NCBI RefSeq assembly: GCF_001659605.2 | Contig: NC_035176.2 | Coordinates: 21,453,890-21,517,889, forward strand | Source: Manihot esculenta | Taxonomy: Eukaryota; Streptophyta; Magnoliopsida; Malpighiales; Euphorbiaceae | DNA: 64,000 nt | Reading direction: 5' to 3' | Shown: positions 12,490 through 23,300 of the stretch, piece by piece | Position numbering within the stretch: position 1 is the stretch's first letter | Layout: every line of letters begins with the position of its first letter | Notes under the pieces: model-generated | The model's input: the letters and a program-made list of their open reading frames with translations, nothing else | Told to the model about the DNA's origin: nothing | The model's database searches: none | Position numbers and translations under genes: made by a program

Positions 12490-14046
12490 TGTCATGGTGA
12501 AGATCCTGGCTGGAGCTGATGGACCTTCACCTCGGGAACCAGAAGAAGAGGCTGCCCCTCTCCCTCTACCTCTGCCACTGCCCTGAGTTGTGGCTGGAGC
12601 TGCTGGCTAGGCCACACTACCAGAAGCTGTCTGCTGGGGCTGGCCCATAAAAGGTGCTCTAGGACACTCCCGAGCCATGTGTCCCTCTTGTCCACATCTG
12701 AAGCATGCATTAGTCCTAGCCCGACACACTCCCTTGTGTGGTTTCCCACACCTTAGGCATTCCGTACCATCTAAGCCTGAGCTCGAGCCACCGCCTAATC
12801 CCAGACCGGATTTCAACTTACTCCAGAACTTGTTCCTCTTCGGCTTCTTGGTGGTGTTACTCCACTTCTTGCTACCTGAGCTTTGAGAAGAGGGACCTGG
12901 CCCTCCTCTGCCTGGGGTCTTGATTCCTGAAGACTAGGTCACTAACTGCTTCATTGACCCCTCAATTATAGCACTAGCCTCCATCCTTTGAGCCATATCC
13001 ACCACAGTGTGGAAACTTTCCCTCTCAACTGACTGAATCAATGAGGAGTACCTAGAATGAAGTTTCATAACATATCTCTTGGCTTTCTTCGAATCTGTAT
13101 CTAGAGCTTGCCCTGAAAAAGGCAATAGTTCCAAGAATTTATCCGTGTACTCCTCTACACTCATGTGTTCTGTTTGCCTCAGCTGCTCAAACTCAATCAT
13201 CTTCAGTTCTCTGGAACTGTCTAGAAAAGCCCATCCAGCAAACTCATTTGCAAATTCCTCCCATGTCATGCCGTCAAGTCTTGGGTCCACATAACACTTG
13301 AACCATTCCCGTGCCTTTTTGCACTTTAAAGTGAACCCTGCCATCTGTATGGCCCTGCTGTCGTCTACCCCTAGCTCGTCAGTTATCATCTTCACTACCC
13401 TCAGGTACTCAAAGGGATCATCCCCTGACTTGTATTTGGGAGCATCCAGCTTAAGGTAATCTGTCATCTTCACCTTGCTCCCACCGGCTGAGCTAGGTCT
13501 AGAAGGTTGAGCAACTGGGGTTGCTGGTTCTGTAGGTGGTGGAGGTGGCGGTGCAGCATTCCCCGAGGTGGGGTTTGTCGGGGTAGGATAGAAGGGTGAG
13601 GGTGGATAAACTGGGTACTGTGGGTAAGGTGGATAGAAAGGTGGATAAGGCATGTAGGTAGGGTAGGGGTTAAAGCTGGAGTAATCCGATATGCCTCCCA
13701 TCGGATACCCTGAACCCTGTGGGAAGGGTGGATAATGGGGTGGAAAACCATACCCCGAGGCCTGAGCGCCTCCCTGTGACTCCCCTGTCCCTTCTTCCGA
13801 CATGCTGACATCCAGATTCCCATCCCTCCTCTGGTCCTCTTCCATAACCTCCCTCACATCTGAAGAACTTCCTCATCTATTTGTCCCCCTTCTGCTAGCA
13901 TCAAAAGACCTTCTAGGGTCCCTTGACACTCTTTCTCTGCTTGATCTACATGACATTGCCCTAGGCAATGCAGGAGGACGGGCATCAGTGCCTTCATCCT
14001 GGGGTGGTACTCCAGTCAATCGTGCAAATCGACGAGTCCCTCTCAT
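12490..14046 (-). pseudogene. Element A gag
   Basis: The start is chosen at MRGTRR (14044-14046), conserved in B and just after a TTTTTCAG acceptor-like site. Order: basic head, stop TGA at 13873-13875, Pro/Tyr-rich stretch (13500-13720), capsid (MTDYLKLDAPKY to FEQLRQTEHMS), stop TAG at 12934-12936, then two zinc knuckles (CLRCGKPHKGVC and CFRCGQEGHMAREC), stop TAG at 12607-12609, and a Gly/Arg linker to protease. The TAG stops match CAG in B. The gene is dead but nearly full length. Confidence 0.88.
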
Positions 14047-14280
14047 CCTGTTTTCTGAAAAACAGTACACAACACTAAAAACATCAGCATCATATGGTTC
14101 ATGTGGAAACACATGAACCTGCATCACATACATCACAGCACATGCATAAAATCATGGCATTTCACATCATCATGCAAGACAGGACTCAACATCCTATCCT
14201 AGTGGACATGATCTTCCTATTGTGCTTGACCTTCTAGAACATCTATGAGCCCGACACTCTAGGTCCTATCATATGAACCT

Positions 14281-14295
14281 AGGGCTCTGATACCA
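14281..14295 (-). promoter_or_regulatory. Element A primer-binding site (tRNA-iMet)
   Basis: Minus strand TGGTATCAGAGCCCT, complementary to the 3' end of plant initiator methionine tRNA, three bases inside the 5' LTR. Confidence 0.9.
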
Positions 14296-14298
14296 TTC

Positions 14299-16566
14299 TG
14301 TAACGATCCGCAAATCGAACCGCTACCGGCGCTAGGATCCGGGTCGGCTTAAGGCCGCCGGGACCCGTAGCAAGCCTGACATACAACCTGTAAACCTGTT
14401 TAATCCCATACATGATCAACAGCATACATAAAATTTTGAACTTTTCTTTTCCCAAGCTCAACCTGTGCATGCCTGTAAACATATACATAAACATAAACCC
14501 CACACTGGAGCTCTCATCAAATGCTCTAATGGGGCATCTCATCATACACAAGCTTGGTGGAACATAACATCATAAAACATAGATCATGTTTACAAAATGG
14601 ATTTCTATACAAACTCGGTCAAGCACAACTTCTAAACCTCAATCTCAAAATCAACATTTACATGACATAACTATATATCATTTTACAATTTATCATGTCC
14701 ACATTCTATCTATTACATACACATGACTTCATTCATCTCGACTTCTCTGCCTAGCCCGTACCTGCAAACCTGGGGGATTAGGGAGAGGGGTGAGCTACTA
14801 GAGCCCAGTGAGCAGAATAATAAAAACATTATATTAACATTTCATGCTTTCATGGAATGCATCACATCACAAACATATCACATCAAGGATGAACTTGTCA
14901 CCAGTAGCCCTCTACATATCCAATAGTGCCAGAACGTAGAATGGGTCCTGGTCTTTCTCTTACATAGCATAACATAATATTCCAATGTGCCAGAACGTAG
15001 AATGGGTCCTGGTCTTTCTCTTACATAGTGCCAGCGAACGTAGAATGGGTCCCACTGGTCTTTCATTCCATACCGTACATATCATATCGTCACATCATAG
15101 GTCGAGGGCTATGGATCATCCAAAGTTCATCCACATCAACAACAAAATATGCAATGCAACATATTCATGAATTCTAATGCAAACAACCTAGTATATCTCA
15201 TGGCATTAATGATGCGTGAATCATGCTAAAATGTCCATTATTTGCTTTAAAACGTAATGAGTTATTCCACTCACCTCTGGATAGCTCTGACCAGACACTG
15301 GAGCAGCTGACTCACTGCTGGGGTCCTCGGTTCCTCGGGTCCGAACCTACACAGGTGGACTCAAATGAGGGACCAAACATACATGAACATAACTCTAAAC
15401 TACTCCCCAAAAACCCCCTAGAACATCATGAAAAAATCATAGAGAAACATGCAAAGGAGAGCTGGACAGGGCACTTTCGGCGGTAGGTTCGGCGGCCGAA
15501 AGTCCCTCCAGAGCCGAAAGTCAGGCAGGTTCGGCGGCACCTTCGGCGGCTGAAACTCCCAGACAGAGACGAAACTCATGCATGTTCGGCGGCACTTTCG
15601 GCGGCCGAAACTGCCCTCCAGAGATGAAAGTCCTCTTTCGGGGGCAGGCTTCGGCAGCCGAAGGCTGCCTCCACAAGCGGGTTCGGCGGCCAAACCTGAG
15701 TTTCTCCAAAGTGGCAGAAACTCAGCTCCAACATGCACAAACGCCTCCCAAACCTTTAATCAAGCATTCAACTCATCCAAAACATGCATAAATGCATACA
15801 TTAACTCCTAGGGGCTTCAAACTATCCTAAACCCCATCTACAACACATCAAACATGCATATCCAACATACATTGTCCATAAAACACATAAAACCTAACAA
15901 TGCTCAACTAACATAAACATACATTTCTACCCCATGAATCAGCTTAAAACTTGTTTAAAATACATAGTGAGCTCAAGATCGGCCCTTACCTCTTGAAGAT
16001 CGAGAGGAAAACGACCCTAGCTCGGAGATGGGAGAGATTGAGTTCCTTGAACCTTAAAGCTCCAAAACTTGTTTTATACTCGAAAATCTTCAAAACAAAG
16101 TGAAAACTAGTGAAAATCGTGAAAGATTTGAAGGAAGAAACTCAAGATCGGTGAGGGGCGGCGGAGAGCTCACCTTGGCCGAAAATGGGGGAAAAGCTCG
16201 CCCGTTTTCGGCTAAGGGACCTCTTTATAGGTGGCTGGCCAGGCCACATTCGGGAGCCGAATGTGCCTCCGCATGCATGCCATGTTCGGCGGCAGAACAT
16301 AAGGTTCGGCGGCCGAACCTGGACTTCCCTCACTTATGCTTTCGGGGGCCTAATAGCGCTCCCGAAGGCATGCATGTTCGGCGGCCGAACCTGAGTTTTC
16401 CTCCAAGGCTATTTTCATGCAAAAACTCATTTCTTTCTTGATTAAAAACATAAAACACATTAAAACATTTTATAAAAACATGGTTTTACCCTTCTAGAGG
16501 TCTCCGACACCCGAGATTCCGCCGGACGGTAGGAATTTCGATACCGGAGTCTAGCCGGGTATTACA
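14299..16566 (-). repeat. Element A 5' LTR, 2268 bp
   Basis: Ends are TGTAAC...TATTACA in + orientation. Read in element direction (16566 to 14299): short U3 with hairpin array 1 (16250-16395), TATA box (rc of TTTATA at 16224-16229), predicted splice donor (GT at about 15988/87), hairpin array 2 (15476-15700), conserved 'ggtccctcatttgagtccacctgtgtag' block, donor-like AGGTGAGTGG near 15270, tandem 'gtgccag..cgtagaatgggtcctggtctttc' repeats (14925-15062), and acceptor-like 'cccccaggtttgcag' near 14770. The base after 16566 returns to B's LTR. Confidence 0.92.
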
Positions 16567-16940
16567 TGTAAGATATTGTTCAGTTATGTTTATGAGGATT
16601 AGAATTGTGCTTGACCCTAGAGTTATAGTAAATCCCTTCGTTCATGATCTATGTAATGTTTTTATGATGTTTATGTTAAACCAAGCTTAATGTATGATAT
16701 GTTACCCCATTGGAGCATTTGATGAGGGCTCCAGTGTGGGGTTTTATGTTTATGGTTGTGTGCATGCACAGGTTAAGCTTGGTGAATGAAAGAAAAAGTT
16801 TAAAGTTTTATGTTTATGTTTGATCATGCATGGGGTTTAACAGGTATACAGGATGTATGTTAGGCTTGCTACAGGTCTCGGCGACCTTAAGTCGATCTGG
16901 ATCCTAGCGCCGATAGCGGTTCAGTTTCCGGGTCGTTACA
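16567..16940 (+). repeat. Element B 5' LTR, 3' 374 bp only
   Basis: Matches 45410-45783, ends ggtcgttaca. The left part was separated by insertion of A and is not found at A's other end, so it was deleted. Confidence 0.9.
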
Positions 16941-16942
16941 GA

Positions 16943-16955
16943 TTGGTATTAGAGC
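16943..16955 (+). promoter_or_regulatory. Element B primer-binding site (tRNA-iMet)
   Basis: TGGTATTAGAGCC, one mismatch (C to T) from the initiator-Met complement, two bases after the LTR. Confidence 0.85.
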
Positions 16956-17213
16956 CCTAGGTTCATATGGTCGGACCTAGAGAGTGTGGGGCTCATAGAT
17001 GTTCTAAAAGGGCAAGCACAATAGGAAAATCATGTCCACTAGGATAGGATGTAGAGTCCTGTCTTGTATGATGATGTGAAATGCCATGATTTTATGCATG
17101 TGCATTGATGATATGCTGTATATGTGATGTATGTGATGCAGGTTCATGTGTTTCCACATGAACCATTTGATGCTAATGTTTTATGTTATGTGTGCTGTTT
17201 TTCAGTAAGTAGG

Positions 17214-19145
17214 ATGAGAGGAACTCGTCGATCTGCACGATTGACTAGAGTCCCACCGGAAAGTGAGGGCACGGATGCCCGTCCTCCTGCATTGCCTAGG
17301 GCAATGTCCTGCAGGTCTAGTAGGGAGAGAGTGTCAAGGGACCCTAGAAGGTCTTTTGATATGAGCAAAAGAGGAGCAGTTCAGGGAGGAGTGTCAAAAG
17401 ATGTGGGGGATGATATGGATGTAGATCAAAGGAGGGATAGCAGTCTTGGTGTGAGCATGTCTGAAGAGGGTATGGGAGAGTCTCAAGGAGGCACTCAGGC
17501 CTCGGGGTTTGTTCAACCACTCCAATACCCACCCTTTTCACAGAATCCCGGGTATTCGATGGGAGGTACATCGGATTACCCCAGTTTTAACCCTTATCCT
17601 TCTTACATGCCATACCCACCTTTCTACCCACCATACCCACAGTACCCTATGTACCCACCCCCATCCTTTTATCCAGGTACAACAAACCCTAATCTGGGGG
17701 ATGTTGCACCTCCTCCACCACCAGCAGAACCTATAATCCCAGAAGCCCAAGTACCTAAACCTAGCTCATCTGGAGGGAGCAAGGTCAAGATGACTGACTA
17801 CTTGAAGTTGGATGCTCCTAAGTATGAAACAGGTGATGATCCATTTGAGTACCTCAGAATGGTCAAAATGATAACAGATGAGTTAGGGGCAGATGACAGT
17901 AGAGCCATTCAAATGGCTGGGTTCACACTAAAGTGCAAGAAGGCCCGAGAGTGGTTTAAAAATTATATGAACCCGAGGTTGGATAGTCTATCATGGGAGG
18001 AGTTTGCTAATGAGTTTGCAGGATGGGCCTTCCCTGATAGTTCAAGGGAGTTGAAGATGATTGAGTTTGAGCAGCTAAGACAGGCAGAGGAGATGAGTGT
18101 AGATGAGTACACTGATAGATTCTTGGAGCTGTTGCCATTTGCAGGGCAAACCTTTGACACAGACCAGAAGAAGGCTAGGAGGTATATTATAAGGCTTCAT
18201 TCCAGGTATTCCTCCTTAGTCCAATCGGCGGAGAGGGAGAGTTTCCATGCTATAGTGGATATGGCCTGGAGGATGGAAGCTAGTGCAATAATCGAAGGAA
18301 AAGTTAAACAGTCTGTGGCACAGTCTTCTGGTTCCAAGACCCCAGGTGGGGGAAAGTTAGACCCTCCTTCTTTGAGTGCACCAGCTTCAGGCAGTAAAAA
18401 GTGGGCTAATACCACTAAGAAGCCAAAGAAGAACAAGTTTTGGAACAAGATAAAGTCAGGTCTGGGATTAAGAAGTGGCTCGAGCTCAGGTGCAGACAGT
18501 GCAGTATGTATGAAGTTTGGGAAGCCGCACAAGGGAGTATGTCGGTATGGGACGACAGCCTGCTTCAGATGTGGGCAGGAGGGACACATGGGACGGGAGT
18601 GTCCTAGAGCAGCTTATATGGCACAGTCCCAGCAGACAGCTTCTGGTAGTGTGGCTCAGCCAGTAGCTCCAGCCGCGACTCAGGGCAGTGGCAGAGGCAG
18701 AGGGAGAGGGGCAGCCTCTTCTTCAGCGGGTTTCAAGGGTGAAGGTCCATCAGCTCCAGCGCGGATCTTCACTATGACACAGCAGGAGGCTAATGCATCA
18801 AACACCGTGGTGTCAGGTAATCTCATCATTGGTTGTTCAGATGTGTATGCCTTAATGGACCCTGGTGCATCTCATTCTTTTGTTGCTCCAAGAGCCGTTG
18901 AGAGGTTGGGTTTGATGGTCTCCGGGTTAGAGTGTCCCCTATGGGTCAGTGGACCCAAGTGTGACCCGTCAGTGGCAGAGTCAGTCTGCCGGTTTAGTCC
19001 AGTGTTTATGGAGAGTAGATGCCTTCCAGCCGACCTTGTGGTTCTAGATTTGACGAATTTTGATGTCATTCTAGGGATGGATTGGCTATCTACCCATGGT
19101 GCTACCTTGGACTGCAGAGACAAGGTAGTCAGGTTCAAAGGTTAG
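17214..19145 (+). pseudogene. Element B gag-protease frame
   Basis: The longest intact frame in the nest. The start at MRGTRRSARL (17214) is preferred over the in-frame ATG at 17124 because it is conserved in A and D and follows a TTTTTCAG acceptor-like site (17198-17205). Order: basic head, Pro/Tyr-rich region (about residues 100-180), capsid from residue 193 (MTDYLKLDAPKYETGDDPFE), first knuckle at about 431 with Cys lost (CMKFGKPHKGVC, normally CLRC), second knuckle at 450 (CFRCGQEGHMGREC), Gly/Arg linker, aspartic protease at about 546 ([24 protein letters not shown]). It ends at TAG 19143-19145 where C reads CAG, so the true product ran on into RT. Confidence 0.9.
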
Positions 19146-20372
19146 GATGGGTCAGAGGTTGTCTTTAGAGGAGACAGGAGGGGTACAACTAGAGGTTTGA
19201 TATCAGCCCTACAGGCTCGTAGGTTGCTCAGAAGGGGTTGTCAGGGTTTTCTAGCTCATGTGAGAGAGCTGGATAGTCATGTTATAGAACCCGCCTCAGT
19301 GCCCGTGGTCAGGGAGTTTTTAGATGTTTTCCTAGATGAGCTGCCAGGTCTACCACCTGCTAGGGAGATAGAGTTTGAAATAGAATTGATGCCTGGAACC
19401 AGACCAATCTCTATCCCTCCCTACAGGATGGCGCCAGCAGAGTTGAAAGAACTGAAGGAACAGTTGCAAGAGTTGGTGGACAAGGGTTTCATCCGACCGA
19501 GTACCTCATCTTGGGGTGCTCCAGTGCTATTTGTAAGGAAGAAGGATGGATCCCTCAGACTTTGTATCGACTACAGGCAGTTGAACAAAGTCACTACCAA
19601 GAATAAGTACCCGTTGCCAAGGATCGACAATCTATTTGACCAGCTAGCAGGAGCAGGTTGTTTCTCCAAGATAGATCTGAGATCCGGGTACCATCAGCTG
19701 AGAATGAGAGAAGAGAATGTGCCAAAGACAGCGTTCAGGACCAGATATGGGCACTATGAGTTCCTTGTGATGCCGTTTGTTTTAACCAATGCCCCTGTAG
19801 CATTCATGGACCTCATGAACAGAGTTTTCAGTCAGTATCTGGATCACTTTGTTATTGTCTTCATAGATGATATTTTAGTGTATTCCAGGAATGCAGAGGA
19901 GCATGCCCATCATCTGAGGTTAGTCTTGCAGACCTTGAGGGAACACAGCTTGTATGCCAAGTTCTCTAAGTGTGAATTTTGGTTGAGGAGCATCTCATTC
20001 TTAGGGCATGTTGTGTCAGAAAGTGGAATTGAAGTGGACCCCAAGAAGGTAGAAGTTGAAGCTAACTGGCCCAGACCCACTACAGTAATAGAGATCAAGA
20101 GCTTCTTGGGTTTGGCAGGTTACTATAGGAGGTTCGTTCAGGACTTCTCTAAAATTGCCGCTCCTATAACCAGATTGACCAAGAAGAATCAGAAGTTTGT
20201 GTGGTTTGATCAGTGCGAGGAAAGCTTTGAAGAGCTGAAGAGAAGGTTGACGTTGGCACCGGTGTTAGCTTTGCCTACCAGTAATGAAGACTTCACAGTG
20301 TTTTGTGATGCGTCCCGTGTGGGACTAGGTTGTGTGTTGATGCAAAATGAAAGGGTAATTGCTTATGCTTCT
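19146..20372 (+). pseudogene. Element B RT and RNase H, 5' part
   Basis: Open from the stop to the S1 insertion. It carries the RT ([15 protein letters not shown], active-site [32 protein letters not shown]) and the RNase H start ([11 protein letters not shown]). It is interrupted in the codons for YAS by solo LTR S1 at 20373; 20368-20372 is the first copy of the duplicated target CTTCT. The protein continues at 25022 with [11 protein letters not shown]. Confidence 0.92.
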
Positions 20373-23300
20373 TGTAATACCCGGCTAGACTCCAGTATCG
20401 GATTCCTACCGTCTGGTGGAATCTCGGATGTCGGAAACCTCTAGAAGGGTAAAATCATATTTTTATAAAATGTTTTAATTTATTTTAAGATTTTAAGTAA
20501 GAAGGAAATTAAGTTTTAAATGAAAAAGAACAAGGAGGCATTTCCAGGTTCGGCCGCCGAACCTCAAGTTTGGCCGCCGAACGTGGGATAGTTTAGGGGG
20601 GCAAGTTAGGCTTTCGAAAGTGACTCAGGTTCGGCTGCCGAACCCCATGTTCGGTCGCCGAACTTGCATGAGTTTTGGAGGCACTTTAGGCTGCCGAAGG
20701 TGGTCTGGCCAACCCCTATTTAAGGGCTCCATGGCCGAAACGGGCAAGTTTTCTCTCCCTTTTCGGCCAACGGTGAGTCCATGCTCTCCCATGATTGATT
20801 TTTGATGTTTTCCTCCAATCTTTCAAGTTTTAACAAGTGTTTGCCTAGTTTTTGAGGATTTGTGTACTTAGAGCGAGTTTTGAAGCTTGGAGACCCAAGG
20901 AGTGAGATTTCTCCCATCTCCGATGTAACGACCCGAAAATCAGACCGCTACCGACGCTAGGATCCAGATCGACTTAAGGCCGCCGGGACCCGTAGCAAGC
21001 CAAACATTCGTCCTATAAACCTGTTTAATCTCATACATGATCATACATTTACATAAAAATTTTGAACTTTTCTTTTCATTTACCAAACTTAACCTGTGCA
21101 TGCACAACTCATAAACATAAACATTAACCCCACACTGGAGTCCTCATCAATGCTCCAATGGAGTAACATAACATAAATTAAGTTTGGTTTATATAACAAT
21201 GATAAAACATTTCATAGACCATGTACAAAGGGATTAACCAACATACTAGAGTCAAGCACAATTCTATCCTCAATACAATTCTTAGCATTTCATGACTATT
21301 CAATACATTACAATTCATCATGTCCACATCTAGCTATTACATAACATAACTTTACTCTTCTTGACCTCCTGGCCTATCCCGTACCTGCATACCTGGGGGA
21401 TTAGGGAAATGGGGTGAGCTACTAGAGCCCAGTGAGCAGAATAATAAAACATTATATTTAAAACATATGATATCATGGAATGCATCATATCACAGACAAA
21501 TCACATCAAGGATGAATTTGTCACCAATAGCCCTCTACACATTCCAACAGTGCCAGGGGCGTAGAATGGGCCTCACTGGTCTTTCTCTTACATAGCATAA
21601 CATAACATAACATTCCATTAGTGCTAGGGGCATAGAGTGGGCCTCACTGGTCTTTCTCTTACATAGTGCTAGGGGCGTAGAATGGGCCTCACTGGTCTTT
21701 CACACCGTATCATTTCTATCTCATAACATATCATATCATAGTGGGGGCTAAAGGGTCATCCAACATTCATCCACATCATCAACATATTATGCAATGCAAC
21801 ATATTCGTGAATTCTAATGCAAGCACCCTAATATAACTCATGGCATTCATGATGCGTGAATCATGTTAAAACTTTCATTATTTGCTTTGAAACATAAAGA
21901 GTCATTCTACTCACTTTAGGCTAGCTCTGACAAGACACTGAAGTAGCTGACTCACTGCTGGGGTCCTCGGTTCCTCGGGTCCGAACCTACACAGGTGGAC
22001 TCAAATGAGGGACCAAACATACATGAACATGACTCTAAAATACTCCCCAAAAACCCCCTAAAATACCTTAAAACAATCATAGAAAACATGCAAACAAAGG
22101 CTGAACAGGGCACTTTCGGCGGCAGGTTCGGTGGCCGAAAGTTCCTCCAGAGCCGAAAGTCATGCACCTTCGGCGGCACTTTCGGCGGCTGAAGGTTCTC
22201 TCCAGAGACGAAACTAATGCATGTTCGGCGGCACCTTCGGCGGCCGAAACTCCCATCTAGAGCCGAAAGTCCACTTTCGGGGGTAGGGTTCGGCAACCAA
22301 AGGCTGGCCTCCATAGGCAGGTTCGGCGGCCGAAAGGGCCTTCGGCTACCGAACCTGGGTCCTCCCAAAGTGGTAACCCAGCCTTTTTCATGCACAAACG
22401 CCTCCCAAACTTCACAACTCAACCAAAACACTTCCAAAGCATGCATACACACATACATAAGCTCCTAGGGGTTTCAAACTATCCTAAACCCCAACTACAA
22501 CACATCAAACATACATAAACAACCCACATTGCTCAAAAATTCAACATAAACCCATAAACTCAATAATAACCTAAACATGCATTTCTACCCCACAAATCTT
22601 ACAAAACTCGTTTAAAACATGAAATGAGCTAAGGATCTACTCTTACCTCTTGGAAAACGAGAGGAGAGGCGATCTAACTCAGAGATGGGAGAAATCTCAC
22701 TCCTTGGGTCTCCAAGCTTCAAAACTCGCTCTAAGTTCACAAATCTTCAAAAACCAAGCAAACACTTGTCAAAACTTGAAAGATTGGAGGAAAACATCAA
22801 AAATCAACCATGGGAAAGCATGGACTCACCGTTGGCCGAAAATGGGGAGAAAACTCGCCCATTTCGGTCATGGAGCCCTTATATAGGGGCTGGCCAGACC
22901 ACCCTTCGGCAGCCTAAAGTGCCTCCAAAACTCATGCAAGTTCGGCGGCCGAAAATGAGGTTCGGCGGCCGAACCTGAGCCACTTTCGGAAGCCTAACTT
23001 GCCCCCCTAAACTATCCCATGTTCGGCGGCCGAACTTGGGATTCGGCGGCCGAACTTGGAAATGCCTCCATGGTCTTTTTCATTCAAAACTCAATTTATT
23101 TCTTGCTTAAAATCATAAAATCCATTAAAACACTTTATGAAAACATGATTTTACCCTTCTAGAGGTTTCCGACATTCGAGATTCCACCGGACGGTAGGAA
23201 TTCCGATACCGGAGTCTAGCCGGGTATTACATCCGAGTTAGATCGCCTCTCCTCTCGATCTTCAAGAGGTAAGAGTAGATCCTTAGCTCATTTTATGTTT

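Larger units (their letters stand above)
8051..16566 (-). mobile_element. Element A: Tekay/Del-like chromovirus, 3' LTR truncated
   Basis: Minus-strand Ty3/gypsy element: truncated 3' LTR (8051-8974), purine tract, chromodomain, integrase, RNase H, RT, protease, gag, primer-binding site and full 5' LTR (14299-16566). It sits inside the 5' LTR of element B: the B LTR resumes at 16567. The part of B's LTR that should lie left of A, and about 1.35 kb of A's left LTR, are missing and replaced by copia sequence, so a deletion removed both. The overlapping LTR parts differ at only about ten bases plus array-unit indels, so A is fairly young. All its genes are nevertheless interrupted. Confidence 0.9.

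Noticed and set aside
14281..14295. tRNA-like tract GCTCTGATACCA (also 40010-40021 and 59100-59112)
   Set aside because: Only the 3' end of initiator Met tRNA is matched, next to an LTR. These are primer-binding sites, not tRNA genes.
15476..15700. CRISPR-like regular repeat
   Set aside because: The units are degenerate, irregularly spaced, palindromic and sit in LTRs of a plant nuclear genome. No cas genes and no unique spacers.
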